In this document: positions 35,681 to 45,983 of the stretch, in pieces
How the letters are laid out: each line of letters begins with the position of its first letter
Numbering within the stretch: position 1 is the stretch's first letter
From: Mycobacterium sp. HUMS_12744610
GTDB taxonomy: Bacteria > Actinomycetota > Actinomycetes > Mycobacteriales > Mycobacteriaceae
Length of the DNA: 64,000 nucleotides
Direction: 5' to 3'
NCBI RefSeq assembly: GCF_041206865.1
Contig: NZ_JBGEDP010000001.1
Span: 5,828,001 to 5,892,000, forward strand
Notes under the pieces: model-generated
Seen by the model: only the letters and a program-made list of their open reading frames with translations
Database searches by the model: none
What the model was told of the DNA's origin: nothing
Translations under genes and position numbers: made by a program

Positions 35681-36334
35681 ATGCCCACCACGTTGCAGGA
35701 CCCCAGAGTGGCGTCGACGCTCGAGACGATGTATGCCGAATCGCGGAACCAGATGTCGCTGCTGCGGGAGCGGCGCGGTGAGTTCGACCGGCCGATGACC
35801 ACCCGGGAGCGCACCGAGGCGATGAGCGAGTTCTACATCCCGGTGACGCCCGAGGCGGGGCGGTTGCTGTACGCGCTGGTGCGCGCGACGCGTCCCACGA
35901 CGGTGGTGGAGTTCGGCATGTCGTTCGGCATCTCCGCGGTGCATCTGGCCGCGGCGGTGCGCGACAACGGTTCCGGCCGCGTGGTGACCACCGAGCTGTG
36001 CGCCGCCAAGATCGCCGCCGCGCGGCAGACGTTCGCCGACACCGGCCTGGACGACGTGATCACCATCCTCGAGGGTGATGCGCTGGCCACGCTGGCCGAA
36101 TTGGACGGGCCCGTCGACTTCGTCCTGCTGGACGGCTGGAAGGACCTGTACCTGCCGGTGATCGAGCTGCTCGAACCGCGCCTGTCGACGGGTGCGCTGG
36201 TCGTCGCCGACAACACCGGCGCCGCCGACACCCAGCCCTATCTCGACCGCGTGCGCGACCCTGCCAACGGCTACGTCAGCTTCAATTTCGGTGTGCGGGA
36301 AAGCGACAGCATGGAGCTGAGCTGCCGCATCTGA
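35681..36334 (+). CDS. O-methyltransferase-like SAM-dependent methyltransferase
   Basis: 217-residue class I methyltransferase of the catechol-O-methyltransferase-like (Methyltransf_3/24) group. I chose ATG 35681; upstream codons overlap the divergent M-box promoter. The SAM-binding motif I is TTVVEFGMSFGISAVHLAAA (about residue 68), the acidic residue ending strand 2 is in VVTTELCAAKIAAARQTF, and motif post-I/Asp is VDFVLLDGWKDLYLPVIELL. The metal/catalytic region is GALVVADNTGAADTQPYL. The substrate is unknown; related mycobacterial proteins methylate small hydroxylated compounds. Confidence 0.83.
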   Translation: MPTTLQDPRVASTLETMYAESRNQMSLLRERRGEFDRPMTTRERTEAMSEFYIPVTPEAGRLLYALVRATRPTTVVEFGMSFGISAVHLAAAVRDNGSGRVVTTELCAAKIAAARQTFADTGLDDVITILEGDALATLAELDGPVDFVLLDGWKDLYLPVIELLEPRLSTGALVVADNTGAADTQPYLDRVRDPANGYVSFNFGVRESDSMELSCRI

Positions 36335-36343
36335 GCGTCGCGG

Positions 36344-38353
36344 CTACTTCAACGACTTCTCCAGCCACGGCGTCAGCCACCGCACCCCCTCGGAGGTGAG
36401 GTGGACGCCGTCGCTGCGCACCTTGATGCCGTCGACCTTGGCGGTGTAGACGCCGTCCGGGCAGAGCTTCTTGTTGAGGTCGAGGATCTGGACGCCGGGG
36501 TGCCGGCTCACGGCCGCGCGCAGCATGGCGTTCCACTGGTTGACCCGGTTGGGCTGGTCTTCCGGGTACAGGCGGCCGTCCGGCTTCTCCCCGCCGCGGC
36601 TGTAGGGCACGGTGGCGACCACCACGCGGGCACCGGTGGAGCCGGCGATGTCAAGCGCCCGTTGCAGTTCCGCGTTGAGGTAGGAGTCGAACGTCGGGTC
36701 GCCGATGTGGGTCCACTGCCCCTCGTTGACGCGGTCCACCGTCTCCCAGCGGCCGATGATCAGCAGCGCCACGTCGGGCTGGTCCTGGCTGACCTGGCGG
36801 GCCCAGCGGATCGGCCAGCCGTCGCATTCGGCGCGCTGTTCCAGCGTTTCGCCGACGTAGCGGTACGGCGTACCGCGCACGAGGCTGCAGCCGATGACGG
36901 TGTGGTCGAGGAAGGCGAACCCCGGCGTCGGCGGCAGGTAGTGCATCCAGGTCCACCCGATCGAGTCGCCGAACACCGAAACGGTGAACGGGCGATTGGG
37001 GTCTCGCGGCCGGGGGGGCGCCGGGCGGCCCGCGTCGGGCGGCGACGGCGAGACGGCCGCCACCGCCGAGACCCCCGGCGGTAGGCCGGCCTCGCGCAGC
37101 GCGGGTCCGGTGCCCACGGGGACGACCAGCAACGTCACCGCCGCCGCGCTGGCCACGGTCGCCGCGGCCAGCGGCAGCAGCGGCACCCGCGCCGGACGCC
37201 ACCGCCGGATCGGTTGCTCGATGAGCCACCAGGACGCGGCCGCCGCCGCGATGGTGGCCGCGCACCGGACCGCGAACAGCCGCAGCCCGTCCCATCCGGT
37301 GCGTTCGCCGTTGAGCGCCAGGAAGATCGGCCAGTGCCACAGATAGACGCCGTAGGAGATGGTGCCCAGCCACACCAGCGGGGGCAGCGCCAGCACGCGG
37401 GCCACCGCCCCGCGCTGCTCCAGCGCCACCGGGGCGACCACCAGGACGGCCGCGAGGGCGACCCCGATCAGCAGGCCGTGGCGGAACTCCCGGGCGGCGC
37501 CGGTGGCGAAGTGGACCGCCGCGGCCAGCCCGGCCAGGCCCAGCAGCGGCAGCACCCGGGCGACCCGCCGCCCCCACCGGCTGCGGATCAGGCACCATCC
37601 GCGGTTCAGCGACTGCCAGTCGCGCACCAGCAGGGCCGCGGCGGCGGCGCCGACCAGCAGTGCCTGCGCGCGGGTGTCGGTGCCGAAGTAGATGCGGTCG
37701 CGCGTGCCATAGGAGACGAAGACGATCGCGGCCGCCGCCGAGGCGAGCGCCCCGGCCGTGGCGAGCAGGAAGGCGCTGAACCGCACCCCGCCCACGGTGG
37801 CCCGGGTGGAGCGCCGCCGGGCCCGCGCGGCCAGCAGCAGCGTCACCGCGATGAGCAGCAGCGGCCAGACGAAGTAGTACTGCTCCTCCACGCCCAGCGA
37901 CCAGGTGTGTTGCAGCGGCGACGGCGGTGCGCCCCGGGTGAAGTAGTCGGTCTTCTGCGCGACGAACCGCCAGTTCGCCATCCAGCAGAACGCCGCGATC
38001 GCGTCGCTGCGCAACCCGGTCAGCGCCTGGTACGGGAGCAGTTCGCGGGCCGCGGCCACCGTGAGCACCATCAGCACCAGGGCGGGCAGCAGCCGTCGCG
38101 CGCGCCGGATCCAGAAGCCGGTCAGGTCGATCCGGCCGGTGCGCCCGAGCTCGTCGAGCAGCAGCGACGTGATCAAAAACCCGCTCAGCACGAAGAAAAC
38201 GTCGACGCCGATGAAGCCGCCGGCCACGCCGGGGACGCCGCCGTGACCGACGAGCACCAGCGCGACGGCGATCGCGCGCAACCCGTCGAGGGCGGGAATC
38301 CCGCCGCGCCGCTCCGGGCGGTCCCAGATTGCGAGCCGGCCCACCCGGCGCAC
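36344..38353 (-). CDS. OafA-type membrane acyltransferase with C-terminal SGNH domain (Rv0111-like)
   Basis: About 669 residues from GTG 38353 (VRRVGRLAIWDRPERRGGIP), a start matched to Rv0111. The N-terminal Acyltransferase_3 domain has about ten membrane segments and the motifs ALDGLRAIAVALVLVGHGG, VDVFFVLSGFLITSLLLDEL, HTWSLGVEEQYYFVWPLLLI and YGVYLWHWPIFLAL. The extracytoplasmic SGNH hydrolase-like domain starts near residue 420: FTVSVFGDSIGWTWMHYLPP (GDS nucleophile) and RSDGVHLTSEGVRWL (D-x-x-H). Such fusions O-acylate exported glycans or glycolipids. It is divergent from the ADH gene across about 300 nt. The start codon is uncertain. Confidence 0.85.
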   Translation of the reverse strand: MRRVGRLAIWDRPERRGGIPALDGLRAIAVALVLVGHGGVPGVAGGFIGVDVFFVLSGFLITSLLLDELGRTGRIDLTGFWIRRARRLLPALVLMVLTVAAARELLPYQALTGLRSDAIAAFCWMANWRFVAQKTDYFTRGAPPSPLQHTWSLGVEEQYYFVWPLLLIAVTLLLAARARRRSTRATVGGVRFSAFLLATAGALASAAAAIVFVSYGTRDRIYFGTDTRAQALLVGAAAAALLVRDWQSLNRGWCLIRSRWGRRVARVLPLLGLAGLAAAVHFATGAAREFRHGLLIGVALAAVLVVAPVALEQRGAVARVLALPPLVWLGTISYGVYLWHWPIFLALNGERTGWDGLRLFAVRCAATIAAAAASWWLIEQPIRRWRPARVPLLPLAAATVASAAAVTLLVVPVGTGPALREAGLPPGVSAVAAVSPSPPDAGRPAPPRPRDPNRPFTVSVFGDSIGWTWMHYLPPTPGFAFLDHTVIGCSLVRGTPYRYVGETLEQRAECDGWPIRWARQVSQDQPDVALLIIGRWETVDRVNEGQWTHIGDPTFDSYLNAELQRALDIAGSTGARVVVATVPYSRGGEKPDGRLYPEDQPNRVNQWNAMLRAAVSRHPGVQILDLNKKLCPDGVYTAKVDGIKVRSDGVHLTSEGVRWLTPWLEKSLK

Positions 38354-38657
38354 CGGGGCGACCCACCGGGGCCGCCCGGCGTCACGAGCCGGCGCGGAAG
38401 TCCCGCCCGGCTCGGTGCTTTCTGTTAACGCGCCCCGACCATGCTGCTGCCCGGCGCCATCGTTGATGCCGATACGTCGCTGCCCCTCCTCTAGATCGCA
38501 GCCAGCATAAATTCGCCCCGCGGGGATTCCGGAGATGACACGCGCGGAGCCCGGGTCGCTTTTCCGGCAGCCGGCCGCGCACCGCGCCGGGCGGGCGGCG
38601 CGCCCCGCGACTAGGGTCGAGACCAATACCGAGCGACCACTCAACGGGAGGCAATCG
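38354..38657. other. Divergent intergenic region, nothing clear seen
   Basis: About 300 nt between the acyltransferase and the alcohol dehydrogenase. GGGAGG at 38646-38651 is the dehydrogenase ribosome site. I see no convincing -35/-10 pair, palindrome or small ORF. The upstream in-frame extension of the acyltransferase has no start codon that I can support. Confidence 0.5.
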
Positions 38658-39677
38658 ATGCGTGGTGTGGTGATGCATGCCCCGGGCGACGTGCGGGTCG
38701 AAGACCGCGACGATCCCCGGATCGTCCACCCGACGGACGCCATCATCCGGCTGTCGGCGACCTGCATCTGCGGTTCCGACCTGTGGCCCTATCGCGGCGA
38801 GGACGAGGTTCATGACGCGCCCATGGGCCACGAGTACGTCGGTGTCGTCGAGGAGGTCGGCAGCGAGGTCCGCACCGTCAAGCCGGGCCAGTTCGTGGTC
38901 GGCTCGTTCGTCTCGTCCGACAACACCTGCGAGATCTGCGCGGCCGGCTACCAGAGTCGCTGCGTGCAGGGCGAGCTGATGGGCAACATCGGCACGCAGG
39001 CCCAGTACGCCCGCATCCCCCTGGCCGACGGCACGCTGGTAGCCACCCCCGGGATGCCGCCGGAGGCGCTGATCCCCAGCCTGCTGGCCGCCTCCGACGT
39101 GCTCGGGACCGGCTGGTTTGCCGCCGTCGCGGCCGACGCCGGCCCCGGCAAGATCGTCACCGTCGTCGGCGACGGGGCGGTCGGGCTGCTCGGGGTGCTG
39201 GCCGCGAGGGAACTCGGCGCCGAGCGGATCATCGTGATGAGCCGCCACCGGGATCGCCAGGCGCTGGCCCGCGAATTCGGCGCGACCGACGTCGTGGAGG
39301 AACGCGGCGACGAGGGCGTCGCCCGGATCAAGGACCTCACCAACGGCCTCGGCGCCCACAGCGTCATCGAGGCGGTGGGCACCCAGCAGTCGATGACGCA
39401 GGCGATCTCGGCGACCCGGCCCGGCGGCCACGTCGGCTTCGTGGGCCTGTCCCACGACGTCAAGCTCCCCGGCGACGAGCTGTTCTTCTCCGCCGTGCAC
39501 CTGCACGGCGGGCTCGCGCCGGTGCGCCGGTTCCTGCCCGAGCTGATCAGGTTGATCTGGAACGGCCAGATCGACCCGGGCAAGGTGTTCGACCTGAGCC
39601 TTCCGCTTGCCGAGGCCGCCGCGGGGTACCAGGCGATGGACGAGCGGCGCGCGATCAAGGTCCTGCTCACCGTGTGA
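38658..39677 (+). CDS. Zinc-dependent alcohol dehydrogenase family protein
   Basis: 339-residue MDR alcohol dehydrogenase. The catalytic zinc site is seen in SATCICGSDLWPYRG (Cys) and MGHEYVGVVEEVGSEV (His-Glu). The structural zinc region is reduced to SSDNTCEICAAGYQSRCVQG (three Cys visible in C-x2-C-x7-C spacing). The nucleotide domain has GKIVTVVGDGAVGLLGVLAA (GxGxxG) and then VIEAVGTQQSMTQAI. It oxidises an alcohol or reduces a carbonyl with NAD(P). The gene starts at ATG 38658. It is convergent with the catabolic acyl-CoA ligase operon and may serve that pathway, but this is only proximity. Confidence 0.87.
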   Translation: MRGVVMHAPGDVRVEDRDDPRIVHPTDAIIRLSATCICGSDLWPYRGEDEVHDAPMGHEYVGVVEEVGSEVRTVKPGQFVVGSFVSSDNTCEICAAGYQSRCVQGELMGNIGTQAQYARIPLADGTLVATPGMPPEALIPSLLAASDVLGTGWFAAVAADAGPGKIVTVVGDGAVGLLGVLAARELGAERIIVMSRHRDRQALAREFGATDVVEERGDEGVARIKDLTNGLGAHSVIEAVGTQQSMTQAISATRPGGHVGFVGLSHDVKLPGDELFFSAVHLHGGLAPVRRFLPELIRLIWNGQIDPGKVFDLSLPLAEAAAGYQAMDERRAIKVLLTV

Positions 39678-39692
39678 CGGCCGCGGCGCCGG

Positions 39693-41162
39693 TCACCGCA
39701 GCGTCGCGCGCAGTTCGCGCTTGAGCACCTTGCCGTAGCTGTTCTTCGGCAACTCGTCGACGAATTCGTAGCGCTTGGGCCGTTTGAAGCGCGCGATGCG
39801 CCGCAGCAGATGCGCGTCCAACTCGGCGGGGTCGGCCGCGCCGACGATGAAGGCGACCACCACCTCGCCCCACTCGGCGTCGGGTGCGCCCACCACGCAC
39901 GCCTCCGACACCGCGGGATGCTCGAGCAGCATCTCCTCCACCTCCCGCGGGTAGATGTTCGTTCCGCCGCTGATCACGACGTCCTTGGACCGGTCGCGCA
40001 GGGTGAGGAACCCGCGGGCATCGAAGGAGCCCAGGTCGCCGGTGTAGAGCCAGCCGTCGCGCAGCGTGGCGCGGGTCGCGGCGGGGTCTTCCCAGTAGCC
40101 GCACATGACGGCGTCGCCGCGGCACACGATCTCCCCGACCTCACCGGCCGGCGCCGGTCGGCCGTCGGCGCGCAGCACCGCGACCTGCATGCCCGAGCGG
40201 GCATAGCCGACCGAGCCCAGCACGGCGTCATCGCCGGATTCGTGGTCGGCGCGGCGCAGGCCGGTGATGGTCATCGGCGACTCGCCCTGCCCGTAGATCT
40301 GCGCGAAGACCGGCCCGAACGCCGCCATCGCCCCCTTGAGGGTCTCGACGTACATCGGCCCGCCGCCGTAGACGATCGTCGCCAGGTTGGCCGGGCGGGG
40401 GCGGCCGGTCCGGATCAGGCGCTGCACCATCGTCGGCGCCAGGAACGCGCTGCAGGCGGGGTGGTGCCCGCACAGGTCCAGGAACTCGCCGGGATCGAAG
40501 CCTTCGGACTCGGGCACCACCTGGCGGGCCGCGCGCAGCACGTACGGCACGACGTAGAGGCCCGAGCCGTGCGACATCGGTGCCGCGTGCACGAGGCTGC
40601 CGTTCTCGGTGGGGGCGTCGATGTCGGCCAGGTGCGCGACGGCCATCGCCGTCAGGTTGCGGTGCGACAGGATCGCGCCCTTGGGCCGGCCGGTGGTTCC
40701 GCTGGTGTAGAACAGCCACGCCGGCGTCGACGGTTCGGTGTGCGGCGGTGCCACCGGGGCGGACCCGAGTCGACGCGAATAAGCCTCGGAGCCAATGGTT
40801 TCGACGGGCCTGCTGGTGCCGGAGCCGAGTGCGGCGCCGATCGTGGGTGAGGCGAACACCTGCGACGCACCGGCGTCGTCGAGGATCAGCGCCATCTCGC
40901 GCTCGTGCAGCTTGTAGTTGACCGGGACGACGACGCACCCGGCCGCCCAGATGCCGAACATCAGCTCGACGATCTCCGGCCGGTTGTGGGTCGCGATCGC
41001 GATCCGGGCGCCCGCACCGTGCTGTTGCCGGATCGAGCCGGCGATGCGTAATGCCCGGTCGCGCAGGTCGTTCCACGTGCAGACCCGGCGTTGCCCGTGA
41101 TACACCGCCCCGCGGTCGGGGAACCGGTTCGCGGTCTGGTCGAGCACCCCGAAGAGGTTCAC
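39693..41162 (-). CDS. Acyl-CoA synthetase (FadD-type), catabolic operon
   Basis: 489-residue ANL ligase from GTG 41162, which overlaps the preceding SDR stop by 4 nt. Motifs: [20 protein letters not shown] (about residue 152), [55 protein letters not shown] and the catalytic Lys in [15 protein letters not shown]. It activates a carboxylic acid to the CoA ester with ATP. It is the last gene of a leftward operon with SMP-30, GntR, a second ligase and an SDR. Chain length or ring specificity cannot be read from sequence. Confidence 0.9.
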   Translation of the reverse strand: MNLFGVLDQTANRFPDRGAVYHGQRRVCTWNDLRDRALRIAGSIRQQHGAGARIAIATHNRPEIVELMFGIWAAGCVVVPVNYKLHEREMALILDDAGASQVFASPTIGAALGSGTSRPVETIGSEAYSRRLGSAPVAPPHTEPSTPAWLFYTSGTTGRPKGAILSHRNLTAMAVAHLADIDAPTENGSLVHAAPMSHGSGLYVVPYVLRAARQVVPESEGFDPGEFLDLCGHHPACSAFLAPTMVQRLIRTGRPRPANLATIVYGGGPMYVETLKGAMAAFGPVFAQIYGQGESPMTITGLRRADHESGDDAVLGSVGYARSGMQVAVLRADGRPAPAGEVGEIVCRGDAVMCGYWEDPAATRATLRDGWLYTGDLGSFDARGFLTLRDRSKDVVISGGTNIYPREVEEMLLEHPAVSEACVVGAPDAEWGEVVVAFIVGAADPAELDAHLLRRIARFKRPKRYEFVDELPKNSYGKVLKRELRATLR

Positions 41163-41941
41163 CGCCCGATCCACCGGGACGACAGCGCGAACTCCGACAG
41201 GTACTTGGTGGAACTCCAGCCGCCGTCGACGACGATCGTCTGCCCGTTGATGAAGCTTCCCGCCGGCGAGCACAGGAACGCGACGGTGCCGGCGATGTCG
41301 TCGATGCTGCCCAGGCGTTGGTGCGGCGTCATCTCGACGTTGATCTTGCGAAACCGCTCGTCCTGCAGGCGTTTCTCGACCATAGGCGTCTGCGTCACAC
41401 CGGGCGCGACGGCGTTGCAGCGGATGCCGGAGGCCCCGTACTGACAGGCGATGTGGGTGGTCAGCGCGGTCAGCCCGCCCTTGGCCGCCGAGTAGGCGCC
41501 GCCGCGCAGCCCGCCGATTACGGCGAACGTCGACGTGACGTTGACGATCGCCGATCCGGGGCCCATGTGGGGCAGCACGTCGCGCGCGAGCCGGAACGGG
41601 GCGCGCAGCATCAGTCCCAGGAAGTGGTCCAGGGTTTCGTCGTCGGTCTCGTGCAGCGGTTTCGGGCTGCCGACTCCGGCGTTGTTGACCAGGAAATCGA
41701 CATGGCCCCAACGGGACACGGCGAGGTCGACGATGCGGCGCGGCGCGTCGTCGCGGGTCAGGTCGACGGCGAGGGTCGCGACCCGCTCGGGATCGCCGAC
41801 CGCGTCGGCCAGCGCGGCCAGCCGGGTCTCGTCGCGGCCGGTGCCGACGACCGCCATTCCCATCTCGGCCAGTTTCGTGGCACATCCGAAGCCGATCCCG
41901 CTGCTGGCTCCCGTGACGATCGCGACCTGCATCTCACCCAT
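41159..41941 (-). CDS. Short-chain dehydrogenase/reductase
   Basis: 260-residue classical SDR. The cofactor motif [19 protein letters not shown] is at about residue 10. NNAG is in [15 protein letters not shown], the catalytic Ser is in [14 protein letters not shown], and Tyr-Lys is in [16 protein letters not shown]. The C-terminal [20 protein letters not shown] is typical of FabG-like members. It oxidises a secondary alcohol or reduces a ketone with NAD(P). The start overlaps the upstream ligase gene by 8 nt and the stop overlaps the downstream ligase by 4 nt, so it is tightly coupled in the operon. Confidence 0.9.
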   Translation of the reverse strand: MGEMQVAIVTGASSGIGFGCATKLAEMGMAVVGTGRDETRLAALADAVGDPERVATLAVDLTRDDAPRRIVDLAVSRWGHVDFLVNNAGVGSPKPLHETDDETLDHFLGLMLRAPFRLARDVLPHMGPGSAIVNVTSTFAVIGGLRGGAYSAAKGGLTALTTHIACQYGASGIRCNAVAPGVTQTPMVEKRLQDERFRKINVEMTPHQRLGSIDDIAGTVAFLCSPAGSFINGQTIVVDGGWSSTKYLSEFALSSRWIGR

Positions 41942-43538
41942 TCTGTGTGACCTCCGTCAAAGCCGCCCGGATCCGGTGTTTGAGGACCTTTCCGGCGTCG
42001 TTCTTCGGCAGGGCATCCCAGACGACCACCTGTTCGGGCGCCTTGAATTTCGCCACGCCCTTGCTCACCAACAGCGACAGCAGGCTCGCGACGTCCGGGA
42101 GCCCGGCGCCCGCCGCGACGATCACCGCGCAGGCCCGCTCGCCGGTGCGCTCGTCGGGCAGCCCGACGACCGCGATCTCGGCGATGCCGGGGTGGTCGGC
42201 GAGCAGGTCCTCGACCTCCTTGGCCGAGATGTTCTCGCCGTTGCGGATGATGACGTCCTTGGCGCGCCCGGTCACGACGAGGTACCGCCGGTCGTCGGCC
42301 CAGCGCCCGAGGTCACCGGTGCGGAAGAACCCCGCGTCGTCGAAGCAGCCTTCCTCGTCCTCGGCGCAGCGGTACCCGAGCAGCATCTGCGGGCCGCGCA
42401 CGCAGATCTCCCCCTCCCCGGCCGGGGCGCTCGCGTGGGCGGCGAGCTCGACCTCGGCGATGCCGGGCCTGCCGTCGGTGGCCGCGGCGCGATCGGCTTC
42501 GTCCGGCCGGGGCGCGCCGACCGTCGCGACGGGGACTTCCGTGCAGCCGTACACCCGGGTGACCACCGCCCGGTCGAAATAGCTTGCGGCGCTCCGGATC
42601 AACGACGGAGCCACGGAGGCGCCGCCGCAGACGAACACCTTCAGGTCGGGCAGCCGCGTGCCGGCGCGCTCGGCGGCGGACAGCAGCTGCTGCAGAAACG
42701 GTGTGGCCCCGGCCATGTGGGTGCACCGCTCGGCGTCCATCAGCGCCACCGCCGCCGCGGAATCCCACCGCTCCATCAGCACCGCCGTCGTGCCCAGCAG
42801 CAGCGGGCATTCGAACGCGTAGATCGAGCCGCCGATGTGGGCGATCGGCGACGGCACCAGGAACGTGTCGCCCGGGTCGATGCTCCAGTGGTCGCGCAGC
42901 TGGCAGATCAGCGCGTGGATCGAATTATGGCTGTGCAGGACGCCTTTGGGCCGCCCGGTGGTGCCGGAGGTGTAGAGCACCATGCGCACGGCGTCGGGAT
43001 CCAGGTCCGGCAGCTCGGCAGCGCCGGTTGCCGACAGCGCCGCGAACGGCGTGTGGGCGCCGGCGTCGCCGCGCAGCACCACCACTTCGGGCGGTGCGCT
43101 CATCGCCGCGGTCACGCGGTCGAGCATCGCCGCGTAGTCGTGGCCGCCGAAGCGGTGCGGCACGAAGATCAGCGCGGCGCCCGCGTCCTCGAGGATGAAG
43201 CGCAGCTCGTGGTCGCGCAGCGACGGCAGGATCGGGTTCACCACCATCCCGGCCAGCGTCGCGCCCAGGTAGATGACGGCGGCCTCGTGCCAGTTCGGCA
43301 GCATGAACGACACCACGCTGCCCACCGGCGCGCGCTCCAGCAGGGCGGCCGCCAACCCGCGGGCCCGCGCGTGCAGCGTGCCGCAGTCCACTCGTACGCC
43401 GTTGTCCACCAGGACCGTCCGCTCCGGCGAGGTGTCCGCGGCGGCGCGCAGCGCGTCGGCGAGGGTGGTGCGCACCCACAGGCCACGCCGGTAGGCCTCG
43501 GCCGCGCGGGCCGGGTCGCGGCGGGCGGGGGTGATCAC
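41934..43538 (-). CDS. Acyl-CoA/aryl-CoA synthetase
   Basis: 534-residue ANL enzyme from GTG 43538. Motifs: [20 protein letters not shown] (about residue 187), [57 protein letters not shown] and [15 protein letters not shown]. The profile resembles cyclohexanecarboxylate-CoA or medium-chain ligases. It is 12 nt downstream of the GntR gene. Together with the second ligase it could activate two different acids of the same pathway. Confidence 0.9.
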   Translation of the reverse strand: MITPARRDPARAAEAYRRGLWVRTTLADALRAAADTSPERTVLVDNGVRVDCGTLHARARGLAAALLERAPVGSVVSFMLPNWHEAAVIYLGATLAGMVVNPILPSLRDHELRFILEDAGAALIFVPHRFGGHDYAAMLDRVTAAMSAPPEVVVLRGDAGAHTPFAALSATGAAELPDLDPDAVRMVLYTSGTTGRPKGVLHSHNSIHALICQLRDHWSIDPGDTFLVPSPIAHIGGSIYAFECPLLLGTTAVLMERWDSAAAVALMDAERCTHMAGATPFLQQLLSAAERAGTRLPDLKVFVCGGASVAPSLIRSAASYFDRAVVTRVYGCTEVPVATVGAPRPDEADRAAATDGRPGIAEVELAAHASAPAGEGEICVRGPQMLLGYRCAEDEEGCFDDAGFFRTGDLGRWADDRRYLVVTGRAKDVIIRNGENISAKEVEDLLADHPGIAEIAVVGLPDERTGERACAVIVAAGAGLPDVASLLSLLVSKGVAKFKAPEQVVVWDALPKNDAGKVLKHRIRAALTEVTQNG

Positions 43539-43550
43539 CGTCGCATCACC

Positions 43551-44300
43551 TCAGCCGGCCTGGCCGTTCACCCGGCGCATCGTGATGGCGTAGCGGAACT
43601 TCGAGGACAGGTGGGTGTTGATCGTCACCTGGGCGACGTCGCCCTCGGAGGTCCGGTAGGTGCGCCGCATCTGCAGCGCCGCGGTGCCCGCCTCGACCCC
43701 GAGGCCGTCGGCCTGCTCGGGCGAGAGCAGGACCGCGGCGATCTCCTGGTGCAGCTCGGCGACGCTCACCCCGAACAGGTCCTCGATCAGCGGGAAGATC
43801 GGCCCGGTGTGGCGCTGCAGCAGTCGGCCGACCGCGGCGAAGTCGCGGCTGATGTAGTACTCCGTGCGGCACAGGGGCGCCGACGCGCCCTCGGCCCGCC
43901 GGTAACCGCGCACCGACAGCCACTGCGTGCCGGCCCCGAGCCCGGTCCGCGCGGCAAGGTCGTCGTCGATCGTCACCATGGCGTTGGACTCGATGCTCAG
44001 GTGCGCACCGGACGCGAACGCGAGCAGGTCGTCGATCGACATCGCATCCTGCGCATAGGAACTCGACGCCGGCCGGGGAACGACGCGGGTGCCCGCCCGC
44101 GGTCGCGACGCCACCAGGTTGTCCTCGCGCAACCGGCGTATCGCCTCGCGAACGGTGTAGCGGCTCACCGCGAACCGCTCGCAGAGCTGGTGTTCGGTCG
44201 GCAGCTGGGAGCCCACCGGGTACACCCCGTCGACGATCTCCTTGCGCAGCGTGCGCGCGATCTGCAGGTAGCGGTGGTCGTTCGAGACGGCTTGCGGCAT
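43551..44300 (-). CDS. GntR-family (HutC/UTRA-type) regulator
   Basis: 249-residue GntR regulator. The N-terminal winged helix is ARTLRKEIVDGVYPVGSQLP, then TEHQLCERFAVSRYTVREAI and RRLREDNLVASRPRAGTRVV (about residues 15-75). A UTRA ligand domain follows (WLSVRGYRRAEGASAPLCRT, EYYISRDFAAVGRLLQRHTG). Its ATG (44300) overlaps the SMP-30 stop (TGATG). UTRA proteins sense small acids or CoA-like metabolites. The two TnGTCCrGACAA sites in the divergent promoter region ahead of both operons are its probable targets, so it likely represses the whole locus including itself. Confidence 0.9.
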   Translation of the reverse strand: MPQAVSNDHRYLQIARTLRKEIVDGVYPVGSQLPTEHQLCERFAVSRYTVREAIRRLREDNLVASRPRAGTRVVPRPASSSYAQDAMSIDDLLAFASGAHLSIESNAMVTIDDDLAARTGLGAGTQWLSVRGYRRAEGASAPLCRTEYYISRDFAAVGRLLQRHTGPIFPLIEDLFGVSVAELHQEIAAVLLSPEQADGLGVEAGTAALQMRRTYRTSEGDVAQVTINTHLSSKFRYAITMRRVNGQAG

Positions 44301-45916
44301 CAGCGGAGGTCCCGGGACGGGCGCAGGGCCAGGACGCTGCCGTCGCCGTCGGCCGAGACGAACAGCGTGCCGTCGGCCGCGGCGGCGATGCCCGCGAACG
44401 GGCCCTGCGGTCCGGAGAACGGCGGCATGCCCTTGAGCGGCTTGGGTTCCACCCCGGCGGGCGGGCCGATCGGCAGCCCGGCGGCGAGGGTGCGGCGAAC
44501 CCGGGTGTCCAGGTCGAACGCGATCACCTCCTTGGCCCCGGCGTCGACGATGTAGAGCACGCCGTCGCGCACCGAAAGGCCCTGGGGGCGTCGCAGATCG
44601 GCGACCAACGTGCCTAACCCGCCGGCGTGGACCACGCGTCCGGCGCCGGATTCCGCGACCAGGCACGTGCCGTCCGGGGCGATCGCGACGCCGACCGGGT
44701 CGTGCAGGCCGGTCGCCAGCACCTCGACGCGGCCCGCGGCCCACGACAGCACCCGCCCGGTGCCCAGCTCGGCGAACACCACTGCGCCGGAGCCGAGCGC
44801 GACGCCGTACAGCTGGTCGAAACCGTCGGCCAGCACTTCGGTTTCGCTCGCGGCGGGCCGGTAGCGGCTGAGGTGACCGCCCGAGGTCGTCACCACGAAC
44901 TCGCCCGGACCGCTCGCCGCGACGCCACGCACGAAGCCGGGGTAGCCGGGGCTGAACAGCATCCCCACCGTCTGCAGGGCTCCGTCGGGTGCGACCGCAT
45001 AGAAATACGTGCCGTCGGCGACGTAGAGCCGCCCGTCGTGCCCGACGGTCAGGTCCAGCGGCCAGTTGAGCCCGCCGGGCAGTACCGTCCGCGTCGCGCC
45101 GTCCGGCGCGATCTCGGTGATCTCGCCGGTGAAGTTGGACGCCAGCACCTTCTGACCGACCAGCGTGCAGTTGTCCAGGCCCGGGCTCAGCTGGGCCAGC
45201 AGCTTCCGCTCGCCGGTGCGGGGATCGATGCGCAGCACCTGGCCGCTGGCCACCTGGGTCGAGACGATGTGGCCCCGCGCGTCGAACTTGACGGCGTCGG
45301 GGACGCCGAGATCGGCCGCGACACACTGCGGCTGGCCGCCCTCGGGGTCGACGCGCCAGATCGCGTTGGCGCCCATCACCGGGAAGTACAGCAGCCCGTC
45401 GGGACCCACCTCCATCGCGTTGGGCGACGGCACGTTCTCCAGCAGCACCCGCGGTGGCCCGCCGCCCGGGTCGAGTTCCAGCAGGCGCCCACCCTCGCGG
45501 CATTCCCCGACGAACAACCGGCCCCGATGAACGGTGATGCCGTTGGCCGACGGGATGTCGTCGCGCAGCACCCGGGTGCGCCCGGCGGTGTCGAGCATGC
45601 TGACCCGGCCGTCCATCACCTCGGTGGCGTAGAGGTTGCCGTCGGCGTCGAAGGCGACGTCGTCGGGCGCGACGATGTCGCCGCCCCTGGCGCTCACGGT
45701 CGACAGGTGGCCGCTGCCGGGATCCAGCGCGCTGATCTGGCTGCCGGTCACCTGCGCGATGTAGACCCGGCCGTCCGGGCCGGTGCGCAGGCCGTTGGCG
45801 CCGAACAGGCGGCTGGCGGCGGTCACCCGCTCGAGTCGCCAGCCATCCGCGACCTCGACCGGGTGCGCCCCGGCATCGAAGGGGGCGTATCGCGATGGCG
45901 CCGCCGCGCTGGTCAT
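44300..45916 (-). CDS. SMP-30/gluconolactonase-type beta-propeller protein
   Basis: 538-residue protein from ATG 45916, longer than a typical 300-residue SMP-30. NHL/SMP-30 blade repeats run throughout: GANGLRTGPDGRVYIAQVTG, APDDVAFDADGNLYATEVMD, SPNAMEVGPDGLLYFPVMG, WPLDLTVGHDGRLYVADGTY and DPVGVAIAPDGTCLVAESGA, which suggests a double or extended propeller. Some members are metal-dependent lactonases, consistent with opening a lactone made by the Baeyer-Villiger enzyme of the divergent operon. No signal peptide is seen. It is the first gene of the leftward operon. Confidence 0.78.
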   Translation of the reverse strand: MTSAAAPSRYAPFDAGAHPVEVADGWRLERVTAASRLFGANGLRTGPDGRVYIAQVTGSQISALDPGSGHLSTVSARGGDIVAPDDVAFDADGNLYATEVMDGRVSMLDTAGRTRVLRDDIPSANGITVHRGRLFVGECREGGRLLELDPGGGPPRVLLENVPSPNAMEVGPDGLLYFPVMGANAIWRVDPEGGQPQCVAADLGVPDAVKFDARGHIVSTQVASGQVLRIDPRTGERKLLAQLSPGLDNCTLVGQKVLASNFTGEITEIAPDGATRTVLPGGLNWPLDLTVGHDGRLYVADGTYFYAVAPDGALQTVGMLFSPGYPGFVRGVAASGPGEFVVTTSGGHLSRYRPAASETEVLADGFDQLYGVALGSGAVVFAELGTGRVLSWAAGRVEVLATGLHDPVGVAIAPDGTCLVAESGAGRVVHAGGLGTLVADLRRPQGLSVRDGVLYIVDAGAKEVIAFDLDTRVRRTLAAGLPIGPPAGVEPKPLKGMPPFSGPQGPFAGIAAAADGTLFVSADGDGSVLALRPSRDLR

Positions 45917-45983
45917 GGTCTCGCCGGGATCCTTCCCTTCGACCCGCAAGTGCCTGTTCGGGCTGGACGCTATCAAGCCGGGC

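Noticed and set aside
38354..38767. N-terminal extension of the acyltransferase
   Set aside because: The frame is open but has no supported start codon, overlaps the dehydrogenase gene, and is not present in the Rv0111 protein as I remember it.
41535..44555. 1006-codon plus-strand frame
   Set aside because: It is antisense to two ligase/SDR genes and gntR; the translation has no recognisable motif.
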